Below are positions 35,204 through 45,014 of a stretch of DNA of 64,000 nt, piece by piece. How positions within the stretch are numbered: the first letter of the stretch is position 1; each line of letters opens with the position of its first letter. The notes beneath the pieces were generated by a model that ran no database searches, was not told the DNA's origin, and saw only the letters and a program-made list of their open reading frames with translations. The DNA is from an uncultured Cellulomonas sp. (GTDB taxonomy: Bacteria > Actinomycetota > Actinomycetes > Actinomycetales > Cellulomonadaceae), in the NCBI RefSeq assembly GCF_947494015.1, contig NZ_CANLTL010000005.1:62001-126000 (forward strand), in the 5' to 3' direction. The position numbers were made by a program, and so were the translations under genes.

Positions 35204-35947
35204 ATGGCCGCCCCGTCGGCCGACGCGTTGTCCGAGAAGCTCGGGGTCCGTCCGGACCCCGAGCTTCTCGTGCTCGCGCTGACCCACCGCTCGTTCGCCC
35301 ACGAGGCCGGGGGCATCCCGACCAACGAGCGGTTGGAGTTCCTCGGGGACTCCGTGCTCGGCCTGGTGGTGACCGAGGCGCTCTATCGCCGCCACCCCGG
35401 CGTCCCCGAGGGCGAGCTCGCCAAGATGCGAGCGGCCACGGTGTCGCAGCGGGCGCTCGCCGGCACCGCGCGCGCGCTGGGGCTGGGCGGCTACGTCCTG
35501 CTCGGCAAGGGGGAGGTCGCCACCGGCGGGTCGGACAAGGACTCGATCCTGTCCGACACCCTGGAGGCGATCTTCGGCGCGGTCTACCTCTCGCACGGCC
35601 TGGAGGTGGCGCGCGAGCTCGTCGAGCGGCTCGTCGGCCCCACCCTGGAGGCCGCGGCCGACCTCGGTGCGGGGCTCGACTGGAAGACGTCCCTGCAGGA
35701 GCTGTCGGCCGCGCTGGGCCTCGGCGCGCCCGAGTACGAGGTCGAGGGCACGGGCCCGGACCACGCCCGGACGTTCACCGCACGTGTGCTGCTGTCCGGC
35801 GAGGTCCGCGGCGAGGGCACCGGGACCTCCAAGAAGGTCGCGGAGCAGGTCGCCGCGACCGCGGCGTACCGCGCGCTGCGCGACCTCGCCGCCGACCACG
35901 CCTCCGACCACGACGCCGCCGGTGGGGTCACCGGCGCCACCGGCTGA
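35204..35947 (+). CDS. rnc: Ribonuclease III
   Basis: A 247-residue double-strand RNase acting in rRNA and mRNA processing. The catalytic signature [20 protein letters not shown] is followed by the second acidic set in [15 protein letters not shown]. The C-terminal dsRNA-binding domain (about 160-232) has [29 protein letters not shown] and [19 protein letters not shown]. Two GTG codons directly precede the chosen ATG and add at most two residues. It is followed by mutM with a 3-bp gap. Confidence 0.96.
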   Translation: MAAPSADALSEKLGVRPDPELLVLALTHRSFAHEAGGIPTNERLEFLGDSVLGLVVTEALYRRHPGVPEGELAKMRAATVSQRALAGTARALGLGGYVLLGKGEVATGGSDKDSILSDTLEAIFGAVYLSHGLEVARELVERLVGPTLEAAADLGAGLDWKTSLQELSAALGLGAPEYEVEGTGPDHARTFTARVLLSGEVRGEGTGTSKKVAEQVAATAAYRALRDLAADHASDHDAAGGVTGATG

Positions 35948-35950
35948 CCC

Positions 35951-36883
35951 GTGCCCGAGCTGCCCGAGGTCGAGACGGTCCGTGACGGCCTCGCCCGCCA
36001 CGTGCTGGGCCGGGTCGTGGAGCACGTGGAGGTGCTGCGCGACTACAGCGTCCGACGCCAGGTGGGCGGGCCCGGTGCGTTCGTCGGGTGGGTGACCGGC
36101 CGGCGCCTGGAGGCCGCCGTCCGGCGCGGCAAGTACCTGTGGCTGCTGCTGGACGCGGGCGAGCCCGACGGTCGCGGCGGCGACGTCCGCGACTCGGCGC
36201 TGATGGCCCACCTGGGTATGAGCGGCCAGCTGCTGGTGCGCGCCCCGGGGTCGGAGCCCGTGGTCGCCCCGCACCTGCGGGTGCGCCTGACCCTGGACGA
36301 CGGCGGCCACCTGGACTTCGTCGACCAGCGCACCTTCGGCCACCTCGCGGTGACCGACCTCGTCCCCACCGACGACGGCGCGCCCGGTGGGCTCGGCTCG
36401 CCCGTCGCCGCGCTGCCCGAGCCGGCCCGGCACATCGCCCGCGACCTGCTCGATCCCGCGCTCGACCGTCCGGCCCTGGTGGCCGCGGTGCGTCGCAAGC
36501 GGACCGGGATCAAGCGCGCCCTGCTCGACCAGACGCTGGTCTCCGGCATCGGCAACATCTACGCCGACGAGGCGCTGTGGCGTGCCCGGCTGCACTACGC
36601 CCGGCCCACCGACACCCTGCGCCGCGGCGAGGTGGAGCGGGTCCTGGACGCCGCCACGCAGGTCATGACGCAGGCGCTCGCGGCCGGCGGCACGAGCTTC
36701 GACGCGCTGTACGTCAACGTCAACGGCGCCTCCGGCTACTTCGACCGGTCCCTGGCCGTGTACGGGCAGGCCGGGCGTGCCTGCTCCCGCTGCGGCACCC
36801 TCGTGCGGCGCGACGAGTTCATGAACCGCTCCGCGTTCACCTGCCCGATGTGCCAGCCGCGACCGCGTCGCGGCCGGTGGTGA
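35951..36883 (+). CDS. mutM: Formamidopyrimidine-DNA glycosylase
   Basis: A 310-residue bifunctional DNA glycosylase/AP lyase removing 8-oxoguanine and formamidopyrimidines. The N-terminal P-E-L-P-E-V supplies the catalytic Pro and Glu. [10 protein letters not shown] carries the beta-turn lysine. [14 protein letters not shown] marks the helix-two-turn-helix. The zinc finger is CSRCG and CPMC near the C-terminus, with the R in MNRSAFTC. The start is GTG. It ends the yceD-rpmF-rnc-mutM group. Confidence 0.96.
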   Translation: MPELPEVETVRDGLARHVLGRVVEHVEVLRDYSVRRQVGGPGAFVGWVTGRRLEAAVRRGKYLWLLLDAGEPDGRGGDVRDSALMAHLGMSGQLLVRAPGSEPVVAPHLRVRLTLDDGGHLDFVDQRTFGHLAVTDLVPTDDGAPGGLGSPVAALPEPARHIARDLLDPALDRPALVAAVRRKRTGIKRALLDQTLVSGIGNIYADEALWRARLHYARPTDTLRRGEVERVLDAATQVMTQALAAGGTSFDALYVNVNGASGYFDRSLAVYGQAGRACSRCGTLVRRDEFMNRSAFTCPMCQPRPRRGRW

Positions 36884-37196
36884 GGGCCGCCCCGGCCGGG
36901 TCCACCCGCGCGTGTCGTGGATCACGGCGGGGGGTGCTGTGCGATACTGAGCGCGGTCCGAGGGCGCCACACCGTCCCCACGACCGCGACCAGGCTTGTC
37001 GACTGCTCGCCGCATCCGCGGCCGCCGCGCGCCGCCGCCGCCCCACAGGGTGGTCTGGCAGGCGCAGGCGCCGCCGCCCATGCGGCCTGCGGCGACCGAC
37101 GACTTCCGTCGCCGTGCGTCATGCATGAGCGACGACCGACCGCCCCGAGGCGACGTGGTGTGGGACGGCGCTGACGGGCACACAGGAGCTCCACCC
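36884..37196 (+). other. Long leader/spacer upstream of rne
   Basis: 313 bp without a supported gene. A GATACT (36943-36948) could be a -10 element, but no matching -35 is clear. An open frame in phase with rne extends back to 36996, with an ATG at 37125 that lacks a ribosome site; the AGGAG at 37183-37187 instead supports GTG 37197. A long leader would fit the autoregulation known for RNase E genes elsewhere, but I see no specific structure that proves it. Confidence 0.4.
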
Positions 37197-40100
37197 GTGA
37201 CGTCCGACAGCAGCAGCACCCCCACCTCCGGCAGCACCGATCAGGCCGACCCGTCCGCGGGCCAGCCCGCAGCCACCAAGCCGGTGCGCCGGCGCGCGAC
37301 CCGCAAGGCCGCCGCGCCGGTCACCCCGGACGCCGCCGCGCCCGAGCCGACGTCCGACCCCGCGCGGGCGGCCGCTGAGCCCGCCCCGGCGGACGAGACG
37401 CCGGCCCCCCCGAAGCGCACCCGCAGCCGCCGCGCGACGAGCGCGACCGCCGCCCCGGCGGCGCCGGAGAACGCAGCCGCCGACTCCTCCGAGCCGGCCG
37501 CCGAGCCCGCGCCCGCGCCGGCCGCCAAGCGGCCGAGCCGCGCCCGGGCCAAGAAGGCCGCCGTCGTCGAGCCGCCCGCCGAGCCGGCTACCGAGCCCGC
37601 CGACGAGCAGGCGTCCCCCGCCGGAACGGCCGACGACGCCGCGCCGCAGTCCCCGGCCGCCGCGCCGGTTCTGGACGTCCTGGCCGCCTTCGCGGCCGAC
37701 CGCGCCGCGGCGCCGTCGACGCCGGTCGCGCAGGTCCAGCCGGTCGCCGATGCCGCCGGCACCACCGAAGTCGCCGAGGACGACGCGGACGCCGAGGAGC
37801 AGCACGCCGAGGCCACCGGGTCGACCGACACCCCGACCGACAGCGCGTCCGACGCGCCGCCGGTGCTGGCGACCACGGCGCTGCTCTTCCAGCCGCCGGC
37901 CCCCGCGCCGACCACCAAGCCGCGGCGTCGCCGCGCCGTCGCGCAGGCCGGTCCGCCGGAGTTCATCGTCCCGCAGACCGTCTCCGGCGCGGACGACGCG
38001 GCGCCGAGCGCCGGCCCGGCGACCGAGCCGGCCGCCCACCCCGCCGCCGCCCAGCCCACGAGCGAGCCGGCCGCCGAGGCGCCGGCACCGTCCGACGAGC
38101 CGACGACCGGTCGCCGCCGCGGCGGGCGCCGGGCCACCCGCAGCACGGCCGCGCCGGTCGCCGACGACACCACGCCGACCAGCACCACGCCGACCAGCAC
38201 CACGCCGACCAGCTCGGCGTCGGACGGCTCCGCGGAGCCCGCAGCCGCCGACGCGGCGACCGTGGCCGACGAGCCCACCGAGTCCCCGGCCCCGCGCCGC
38301 GGGTCGCGCCGCCGCGGCTCGCGTGCCGCCGCCGCGGCGGCGGAGCCCACCACCGACGGGACGGCGGACGACGAGCAGCCCCAGGGTGCCGACGACGCCC
38401 CGGCCCAGGACCGGGACCGTCCCGCCTCGTCCCGGGGCAGCGACCGCGCCGGGGACGACGCCCACGCCGGCTCCGACCACGAGACCGACGACGACAGCGA
38501 CGACGAGCGGGACGACGACGCCACCTCCGAGGGCGGCCCCCGCCGTCGGCGGCGCCGTGGTGGCCGCGGACGTCGCAGCCGCTCCGGCGGCGACTCCGAG
38601 GAGCGCCGCGGCACCTCGGACGACTCCCGGTCCGACGACGACGGGGACGACGAGGACGAGGACGCCACCGACAGCGCCACTGACACGGACCGTGCCGACA
38701 GCTCCGACGGCGCCGATGCGGCCTCGGGCGACCAGGACGGCACCGCCGGCGACAGCGACGACGAAGGCAGCGGGTCGAGCCGTCGTCGCCGCCGGCGGCG
38801 CCGCGGTGGCCGTGGTGGCGACGGCGCCGAGGCGGAGTCGGAGCCCACCCCGGCGCGGGCGCGCACCCCGCGTGCGCCGTCCGACGAGGTCACCGCGCTG
38901 CGCGGGTCCACCCGGCTGGAGGCCAAGCGCCAGCGCCGCCGTGAGGGCCGCGACAACGGCCGGCGTCGCCAGATCATCACCGAGTCCGAGTTCCTGGCGC
39001 GCCGGGAGTCGGTCGACCGCACGATGGTCGTGCGCGAGCACGACGGGCGCACGCAGATCGCCGTGCTCGAGGACGGCGTCCTGGTCGAGCACTACGTCTC
39101 GCGGCAGGCGCAGGTGTCGATGGCCGGCAACGTGTACCTCGGCCGGGTCCAGAACGTGCTGCCCTCCATGGAGGCCGCGTTCGTCGACGTCGGCAAGGGC
39201 CGCAACGCCGTGCTGTACGCCGGCGAGGTCAACTGGGACGCCGTCGGGCTCGAGGGACAGCCGCGCCGCATCGAGCAGGCGCTGAAGTCCGGCGACTCGG
39301 TGCTCGTCCAGGTGACCAAGGACCCGATCGGGCACAAGGGGGCGCGGCTGACCTCGCAGATCACCCTGGCCGGCCGGTACCTGGTCTACGTCCCGGGCGG
39401 CGGCATGACCGGCATCTCGCGCAAGCTGCCCGACAACGAGCGGGCGCGCCTGAAGAAGCTGCTCCGCGAGATCGTCCCGGACACCGCCGGCGTCATCGTG
39501 CGCACCGCGGCGGAGGGGGCGAGCGAGGAGGAGCTGCGCGCCGACATCTCCCGGCTGCAGGAGCAGTGGGCGGCCATCGAGAAGAAGGCCAAGACGGCGT
39601 CGGCCCCGGCCCTGCTGCAGGGTGAGCCGGACCTGGCCATCCGCGTCGTGCGCGACATCTTCAACGACGACTTCGGCTCGCTGGTGGTCCAGGGTGACGA
39701 GGCGTGGCAGACCATCTCCGGCTACATCGGCGCGCTCGCGCCGGACCTCGCCGACAAGGTCACGCGGTGGACCGCGGAGGGCGACGTCTTCACCGCGCAC
39801 CGGGTCGACGAGCAGCTCGCCAAGGGCATGGACCGCAAGGTCTGGCTGCCGTCGGGCGGGTCGCTGGTCATCGACCGGACCGAGGCGATGACCGTGGTCG
39901 ACGTCAACACCGGCAAGTTCACCGGCTCGGGCGGCACGCTGGAGGAGACGGTCACCCGCAACAACCTCGAGGCGGCCGAGGAGATCGTCCGGCAGCTCAG
40001 GCTGCGGGACATCGGCGGCATCATCGTCATCGACTTCATCGACATGGTGCTCGAGCTCAACCGTGACCTGGTGCTTCGGCGCCTGGTCGAGTGCCTGGGC

Positions 40101-41006
40101 CGGGACCGCACCAAGCACCAGGTCGCCGAGGTCACCTCGCTCGGGCTGGTGCAGATGACCCGCAAGCGCGTGGGTCAAGGCCTGGTCGAGGCGTTCAGCG
40201 AGACCTGCGAGCACTGCAACGGACGCGGGTTCATCGTGCACTCCGACCCGATCGAGCGGGCTCCCGGTCAGGCGCAGCCGGCCCAGACCCAGACCCCGCA
40301 GCCACCCGTCGGCGGCGAGGACCCCAAGCGGGCCCGGCGCAAGCGTGGGGGCACCAAGGAGCAGGGGCCGGCCGTCCCGAGCGGTCTGCCGATGGTCCCC
40401 GTGCTGCCCGAGGCGCGGGAGGCCGTCAAGGCCACGCTCGCCACGATCGCGGCGGCGGCGGCGCATGCCCACGAGCACGAGAGCGCGCACGGCGGCGCGA
40501 CCGACGGCGCGTCCGACGCCCCGGTCCCGACGGCCGAGCAGCGCGCGGCCGCCACGGCGGCGGTCAACGAGGCCCTGGCGGCCCTGCAGGGCCTGCACCC
40601 GTCCGCCGACGGGGGCCCGCAGGTGCCCGACGACGCCTCCGGCCAGCTCGCGAGCACGCCCGCCGGTGAGGTCGCCACGCCGGACAGCTCGACGCAGGCC
40701 GCGCCGGACAGCCCGGTGGAGGCCGCGTCGGACGCCCAGCGCGACGGCGGATCCGACGCCGCGCCGAGCGTCGACCCCGGCGACCGGCCCGACCCCGCCG
40801 TGGACGACCCCGCCGTGGACGACCCCGCGGAGCCGGCCGACCTCACCGAGGCGGTGGCCGACCAGGACGAGACGCTCGACCTCGTGCCGGTCGCCCCCGA
40901 GGTGTTCGAGCTGCCGGAGCAGGACGGCCAGGACGGCCAGGACGGCCACGACGGCGAGGACGGCCAGGACGGCCAGGACGTCGCTGCGGGGACCGCCGGG
41001 CCGTGA
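37197..41006 (+). CDS. rne: Ribonuclease E/G with giant low-complexity N-terminus
   Basis: A 1269-residue RNase E/G family endoribonuclease. Residues 1-560 are Ala/Pro/Thr/Glu/Asp-rich with Arg-rich islands (RRRRRRGGRGRRSRSGG). They include a TPTST repeat array (about 38168-38215). The catalytic region starts near 600: an S1-like domain (YVSRQAQVSMAGNVYLGRVQ), then D902 (VVDVNTGKFTG) and D946 (GGIIVIDFIDM), matching the two metal-binding Asp of E. coli RNase E. The Zn-link is C1004-E-H-C1007. The C-terminus is again low complexity, ending in DGQ/DGH repeats. Such extensions are thought to bind RNA and partners in actinobacteria. AGGAG supports the start. Confidence 0.93.
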   Translation: MTSDSSSTPTSGSTDQADPSAGQPAATKPVRRRATRKAAAPVTPDAAAPEPTSDPARAAAEPAPADETPAPPKRTRSRRATSATAAPAAPENAAADSSEPAAEPAPAPAAKRPSRARAKKAAVVEPPAEPATEPADEQASPAGTADDAAPQSPAAAPVLDVLAAFAADRAAAPSTPVAQVQPVADAAGTTEVAEDDADAEEQHAEATGSTDTPTDSASDAPPVLATTALLFQPPAPAPTTKPRRRRAVAQAGPPEFIVPQTVSGADDAAPSAGPATEPAAHPAAAQPTSEPAAEAPAPSDEPTTGRRRGGRRATRSTAAPVADDTTPTSTTPTSTTPTSSASDGSAEPAAADAATVADEPTESPAPRRGSRRRGSRAAAAAAEPTTDGTADDEQPQGADDAPAQDRDRPASSRGSDRAGDDAHAGSDHETDDDSDDERDDDATSEGGPRRRRRRGGRGRRSRSGGDSEERRGTSDDSRSDDDGDDEDEDATDSATDTDRADSSDGADAASGDQDGTAGDSDDEGSGSSRRRRRRRRGGRGGDGAEAESEPTPARARTPRAPSDEVTALRGSTRLEAKRQRRREGRDNGRRRQIITESEFLARRESVDRTMVVREHDGRTQIAVLEDGVLVEHYVSRQAQVSMAGNVYLGRVQNVLPSMEAAFVDVGKGRNAVLYAGEVNWDAVGLEGQPRRIEQALKSGDSVLVQVTKDPIGHKGARLTSQITLAGRYLVYVPGGGMTGISRKLPDNERARLKKLLREIVPDTAGVIVRTAAEGASEEELRADISRLQEQWAAIEKKAKTASAPALLQGEPDLAIRVVRDIFNDDFGSLVVQGDEAWQTISGYIGALAPDLADKVTRWTAEGDVFTAHRVDEQLAKGMDRKVWLPSGGSLVIDRTEAMTVVDVNTGKFTGSGGTLEETVTRNNLEAAEEIVRQLRLRDIGGIIVIDFIDMVLELNRDLVLRRLVECLGRDRTKHQVAEVTSLGLVQMTRKRVGQGLVEAFSETCEHCNGRGFIVHSDPIERAPGQAQPAQTQTPQPPVGGEDPKRARRKRGGTKEQGPAVPSGLPMVPVLPEAREAVKATLATIAAAAAHAHEHESAHGGATDGASDAPVPTAEQRAAATAAVNEALAALQGLHPSADGGPQVPDDASGQLASTPAGEVATPDSSTQAAPDSPVEAASDAQRDGGSDAAPSVDPGDRPDPAVDDPAVDDPAEPADLTEAVADQDETLDLVPVAPEVFELPEQDGQDGQDGHDGEDGQDGQDVAAGTAGP

Positions 41007-41014
41007 CCCCCGGT

Positions 41015-41057
41015 GGGACCGCCCGCGGACCGCTCCGGCGGCTCCGGGGGCGGTCCC
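41015..41057 (+). terminator. Terminator-like hairpin after rne
   Basis: GGGACCGCCC (41015-41024) and its reverse complement (41048-41057) form a 10-bp stem beginning 9 bp after the rne stop, with GC-rich inner pairing possible. No T-run. Confidence 0.45.
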
Positions 41058-41109
41058 CGCGGCGCGGCGTGCCCGTCCCCGGGCCGCCGCCGGGTGACCC
41101 GGTCGTCAT

Positions 41110-41138
41110 TTGACCGGCCCCGAACCAGTCCGTACTCT
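41110..41138 (+). promoter_or_regulatory. Promoter of rplU-rpmA
   Basis: TTGACC (41110-41115), 17-bp spacer, TACTCT (41133-41138). This is the best sigma-70-type promoter match in the window and lies about 100 bp upstream of rplU. Confidence 0.55.
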
Positions 41139-41240
41139 TGAACGTCGGTGCGCATCGCGCGCGCTGATCCTGTGTGCCCGCGCCGCCCGTGATGGCGAGT
41201 CGCCCGGCACGCCGCAGACGAGGTAGTGACCCGAGCAGAG

Positions 41241-41561
41241 ATGAGCAGCAACGTGGTGTACGCGATTGTGAAGGCTGGCGGCCGCCAGGAGAAGGTCGCC
41301 GTCGGCGACGTCGTCGTCGTCGACCGTCGGGCCGAGCAGGCCGGCGCCACCGTCACGCTGCCCGCGCTGCTGCTCGTGGACGGGGAGACGGTGACGCACG
41401 ACGCCGCGGCGCTGGCCAAGGTCACGGTCACCGCGGAGGTCGTCCGGGACGAGAAGGGCCCGAAGATCGAGATCCTCAAGTACAAGAACAAGACGGGCTA
41501 CAAGGTCCGCAAGGGCCACCGTCAGCAGCTGACCCGGCTGCGGGTCACCGGCATCTCCTGA
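41241..41561 (+). CDS. rplU: 50S ribosomal protein L21
   Basis: A 106-residue large-subunit protein with the canonical [24 protein letters not shown] start and a C-terminus ending [25 protein letters not shown]. The ATG at 41241 adds four residues before the conserved VVYAIVK. An upstream GTG at 41226 or a downstream GTG at the VVY are alternatives. It is followed by rpmA after 64 bp, the standard rplU-rpmA-obg order. Confidence 0.96.
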   Translation: MSSNVVYAIVKAGGRQEKVAVGDVVVVDRRAEQAGATVTLPALLLVDGETVTHDAAALAKVTVTAEVVRDEKGPKIEILKYKNKTGYKVRKGHRQQLTRLRVTGIS

Positions 41562-41625
41562 GCCGTTCCCGCGGGTGTCCCGCGGGTCCTCCGTCCTCCC
41601 CTCGTAGCACGAAAGCAGGTTCGAC

Positions 41626-41877
41626 ATGGCACACAAGAAGGGCGCAAGCTCCTCTCGCAACGGCCGCGACTCCAACGCGCAGCGACTGGGCGTCAAGCGC
41701 TTCGGTGGCCAGGTCGTCAGCGCCGGTGAGATCATCGTCCGCCAGCGCGGCACCCACTTCCACCCCGGCAACAACGTCGGCCGCGGTGGGGACGACACCC
41801 TGTTCGCGCTGACCCCGGGTGCGGTCCAGTTCGGCACCCGTCGGGGCCGCAAGGTCATCGACATCGTCGAGGCGTAG
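41626..41877 (+). CDS. rpmA: 50S ribosomal protein L27
   Basis: An 83-residue protein whose N-terminal tail reaches the peptidyl-transferase centre. It starts [24 protein letters not shown] and carries GGTHF-type [23 protein letters not shown]. The N-terminus begins directly with AHKKG, so there is no Firmicute-type cleavable pre-sequence. A strong hairpin terminator lies 30 bp downstream. Confidence 0.97.
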   Translation: MAHKKGASSSRNGRDSNAQRLGVKRFGGQVVSAGEIIVRQRGTHFHPGNNVGRGGDDTLFALTPGAVQFGTRRGRKVIDIVEA

Positions 41878-41905
41878 TCGCACGCAGCACGCAGCAGCAC
41901 ACACG

Positions 41906-41940
41906 GAGGGGCGCACCGGTTGCGGTGCGCCCCTTCGTCG
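41906..41940 (+). terminator. Intrinsic terminator after rpmA
   Basis: An 11-bp perfect stem (41907-41917 with 41924-41934, loop GGTTGC) followed by TCGTCG. It closes the rplU-rpmA unit and separates it from obg. Confidence 0.75.
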
Positions 41941-42052
41941 TCCGGCGGGACGCCCGGCGGGACCCCCGGGACCTCGCTCGACGCAGAGGCCGGACGCGTC
42001 CGGGCCGCCGCCCGGGGGACTCCGGGACACCAGAGACGAAGGGGAGTGAACC

Positions 42053-43630
42053 GTGGCGACATTCGTCGACCGGGTCGTGCTGCATGCCACCGGGGGTGAC
42101 GGTGGCCACGGCGTGGCGTCCATCCGGCGGGAGAAGTTCAAGCCGCTGGCCGGGCCCGACGGCGGCAACGGCGGCAACGGGGGCAGCGTGGTCCTCGAGG
42201 TGGACCCGCAGGTCACCACGCTGCTGCAGTTCCACCACTCCCCGCACCGGCACGCGCCGTCGGGCACGCAGGGGATGGGGGACTACCGCCAGGGCGCGAC
42301 CGGCGAGGACCTCGTGCTCGCGGTGCCGGACGGCACGGTCGTGAAGTCGCCGTCGGGCGAGGTCCTCGCCGACCTGGTGGGCGCCGGGTCGCGCTACGTG
42401 GTGGCGCCCGGCGGCCACGGCGGGCTGGGCAACTTCTCGCTCGCCTCGCCACGCCGCAAGGCGCCCGGGTTCGCGCTGCTGGGCGAGCCGGGGGAGAGCC
42501 GGGACGTCGTCCTGGAGCTCAAGACCATTGCCGACGTCGCCCTCATCGGGTATCCCAGCGCCGGCAAGTCGAGCCTCGTCGCGGCGATGTCCGCGGCCCG
42601 CCCCAAGATCGCCGACTACCCGTTCACCACCCTCGTGCCGAACCTCGGCGTGGTGCAGGCGGGGGACGCCCGGTTCACGGTCGCGGATGTGCCTGGGCTG
42701 ATCCCGGGCGCGAGCGAGGGAAAGGGTCTGGGCCTGGAGTTCCTGCGGCACATCGAGCGCTGCGCCGTGCTGGTGCACGTGCTGGACTGCGCGACCCTCG
42801 AGCCGGGCCGTGACCCGCTGAGCGACCTCGACGTGATCGAGCACGAGCTCGCGGCGTACGGCGGTGACGTCGGCATCGAGGGTGGTCGCGTGCCGCTCGT
42901 GGAGCGGCTGCGCATGGTGGTGCTGAACAAGGTCGACGTGCCGGAGGCCCGCGAGCTCGCGGACCTGGTCCGTCCCGACCTGGAGGCGCGGGGCCTGCGC
43001 GTGTTCGAGGTCTCGGCGGTCAGCCACGAGGGGCTGCGGCCGCTGACCTTCGCCCTGGCCGAGCTCGTCGAGCAGTCGCGCCGCGAGGCGCCGGCGCCCG
43101 AGCCGACCCGGACGGTCCTGCGCCCCCGGGCGGTCGACGAGGCCGGCTTCACGGTCACCCGCCGCGAGGAGGGCGACCACGTGTACTTCCAGGTCCGGGG
43201 CACGAAGCCCGAGCGCTGGGTCCGCCAGACCCAGTTCTCCAACGACGAGGCCGTGGGCTACCTCGCCGACCGGCTGGCCCGGATCGGGGTCGAGGACGCG
43301 CTGTTCAAGGCCGGTGCCGTGGCCGGCGCCGAGGTCGTCATCGGCGACGGGGACAGCGCCGTCGTCTTCGACTGGGAGCCGACCCTGATGACCGGCTCGG
43401 AGCTGCTCGGCGGGCCACGCGGGACCGACCTGCGGCTCGAGGACTCCTCGCGCCCCACCCGGTCCGACAAGCGCCGGGAGTACAAGGAGCGCATGGACGC
43501 CAAGACCGAGGCCCGGCAGGAGCTGTGGACGGAGCGCGAGGCCGGTCTGTGGACCGACGACGACGCGCGGTCGTCCGCCGGCTCGGCCACCGGGACGGAC
43601 CCGGACCCGGCCGCGGACGACGGCCGGTAG
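42053..43630 (+). CDS. obg: GTPase Obg
   Basis: A 525-residue essential GTPase linked to 50S assembly and stress control. The Gly-rich Obg fold ([30 protein letters not shown]) covers 1-158. The G domain has G1 [11 protein letters not shown], the switch TTLVPNLG, G3 [17 protein letters not shown]4 NKVD and G5 SAVS. A C-terminal OCT domain (about 345-420) is present, followed by an acidic tail. Start GTG is 113 bp after the rpmA terminator region. Confidence 0.96.
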   Translation: MATFVDRVVLHATGGDGGHGVASIRREKFKPLAGPDGGNGGNGGSVVLEVDPQVTTLLQFHHSPHRHAPSGTQGMGDYRQGATGEDLVLAVPDGTVVKSPSGEVLADLVGAGSRYVVAPGGHGGLGNFSLASPRRKAPGFALLGEPGESRDVVLELKTIADVALIGYPSAGKSSLVAAMSAARPKIADYPFTTLVPNLGVVQAGDARFTVADVPGLIPGASEGKGLGLEFLRHIERCAVLVHVLDCATLEPGRDPLSDLDVIEHELAAYGGDVGIEGGRVPLVERLRMVVLNKVDVPEARELADLVRPDLEARGLRVFEVSAVSHEGLRPLTFALAELVEQSRREAPAPEPTRTVLRPRAVDEAGFTVTRREEGDHVYFQVRGTKPERWVRQTQFSNDEAVGYLADRLARIGVEDALFKAGAVAGAEVVIGDGDSAVVFDWEPTLMTGSELLGGPRGTDLRLEDSSRPTRSDKRREYKERMDAKTEARQELWTEREAGLWTDDDARSSAGSATGTDPDPAADDGR

Positions 43631-43723
43631 GTCCGCGTCGCTCGCGCCACGCACCGGGTCGGCCGCGCGTCCAGTCGGCGGACCGGCGCGGCTGGCCGCG
43701 TCGGCCGCGAGAGGATGCCCCCC

Positions 43724-44869
43724 GTGAGCGCAGCACTGCAGATCAGCGGGCGGGCCGACCTGCCCGGCGCCGGCCGGGTCGTCGTCAAGGTCGGGTCGTC
43801 GTCGCTGACCGGCGCCGACGGCCGCCTCGACCCCGGTGCGCTGCGCCGCCTGGTGGACGTCCTCGCCGCGCGGCGCGCCGCCGGGGGACAGGTGGTTCTG
43901 GTCTCCTCCGGGGCCATCGCCGCGGCGCTCGGCCCGCTCGGGCTGACCTCGCGCCCGCGCGACCTCGCGACCGCGCAGGCCGCCGCGTCGGTGGGGCAGG
44001 GGCTGCTCGTCGCCCACTACACCGAGGCGTTCGGCCGGCACGGGCTGCGCGTCGGCCAGGTGCTGCTGACCGCCGAGGACACCATCCGGCGCGGGCACTA
44101 CCGCAACGCGCAGCGGGCGCTGACCCGTCTGCTCGACCTGGGCGTGGTGCCGGTCGTGAACGAGAACGACACCGTCGCCACCGACGAGATCCGTTTCGGT
44201 GACAACGACCGGCTGGCCGCCCTGGTGTCCCACCTCGTCCGGGCGGACGCGATGGTGCTGCTGACCGACGTCGACGCCCTCTACGACGGACCGCCGTCGC
44301 GGCCCGGTGCCCGCCGGATCACCGAGGTGACCGGCCCCGGCGATCTCGAGGGGGTGGAGGTGACCGGGCGCGGCAGCGCGGTCGGCACCGGCGGCATGCT
44401 CACCAAGCTGGACTCGGTCGCGATCGCGACGGCGTCCGGCATCCCCGTCCTGCTGACCTCCGCCGTCCAGGCGGCCGACGCCCTGGCCGGCCGCGAGGTC
44501 GGGACCTGGTTCGCCGCGACCGGCCGTCGCCGCTCCACCCGCCTGCTGTGGCTCGCGTACGCCGCGCGCAGCCACGGCCGTCTCGTGCTCGACGACGGAG
44601 CGGTGCGGGCCGTCAGCGGTGGGCTGGCCTCCCTGCTGCCCGCCGGGGTCGTGCGGGTCGAGGGCGACTTCGAGGCCGGCGACCCGGTGGACCTGATCGG
44701 CCTGGACGGGCGCACGGTGGCGCGCGGCCTGGTGTCCTACGGCGCCGGGGAGCTGCCCGGGTTGCTCGGCCGCTCGACGTCGGCGCTGCGGGCCGAGCTC
44801 GGCCCCGGCTACGACCGGGAGGTCGTGCACCGCGACGACCTCGTGCTGGTCCGCCGCCCCTCCCGCTGA
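43724..44869 (+). CDS. proB: Glutamate 5-kinase
   Basis: A 381-residue kinase, first step of proline synthesis (glutamate to glutamyl-5-phosphate). The amino-acid kinase domain starts VVVKVGSSSLTG and includes VSSGAIAAAL, VVNENDTVATDEIRFGDNDRLAALV and GTGGMLTKLDSVAIA. A C-terminal PUA domain (about 285-370) is present, as in feedback-regulated enzymes. GTG 43724 was preferred to ATG 43715 because AGAGG lies at a proper distance only for the former. proA follows, but 243 bp with repeats intervene. Confidence 0.95.
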   Translation: MSAALQISGRADLPGAGRVVVKVGSSSLTGADGRLDPGALRRLVDVLAARRAAGGQVVLVSSGAIAAALGPLGLTSRPRDLATAQAAASVGQGLLVAHYTEAFGRHGLRVGQVLLTAEDTIRRGHYRNAQRALTRLLDLGVVPVVNENDTVATDEIRFGDNDRLAALVSHLVRADAMVLLTDVDALYDGPPSRPGARRITEVTGPGDLEGVEVTGRGSAVGTGGMLTKLDSVAIATASGIPVLLTSAVQAADALAGREVGTWFAATGRRRSTRLLWLAYAARSHGRLVLDDGAVRAVSGGLASLLPAGVVRVEGDFEAGDPVDLIGLDGRTVARGLVSYGAGELPGLLGRSTSALRAELGPGYDREVVHRDDLVLVRRPSR

Positions 44870-44894
44870 CCATCCCGCCCTCCGCACCCCGGCG

Positions 44895-44915
44895 CCCCCC
44901 ACCCCCCCACCCCCC
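44895..44915. repeat. C6-A-C7-A-C6 homopolymer block
   Basis: Three cytosine runs of 6, 7 and 6 bases separated by single A residues, 25 bp after the proB stop. The reverse strand is a G-rich block able to form a G-quadruplex. Most of the window, although GC-rich, has no comparable homopolymer. Confidence 0.9.
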
Positions 44916-44944
44916 GTCGCACCGCACGCGCTGCCGCGACCCGC

Positions 44945-45001
44945 CGAGTGCGACGAAATGGACCGATGACGGCGCCCCAGCGGTCCATTTCGTCGCACTC
45001 G
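44945..45001. repeat. Intergenic hairpin repeat, copy 3 (core AAA/TTT)
   Basis: A perfect 21-bp inverted repeat: arms 44945-44965 and 44981-45001, 15-base loop. The left arm contains GTGCGACGAAATGGACCG. The frame is shared with copies 1 and 2, but the central triplet is AAA, compensated by TTT opposite. It lies in the proB-proA spacer. Confidence 0.9.
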
Positions 45002-45014
45002 ACGACGCGACCCT

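Noticed and set aside
36996-37196. Longer RNase E starting at 36996 or 37125
   Set aside because: The frame is open but neither start has a ribosome site, whereas GTG 37197 follows AGGAG at a normal distance.
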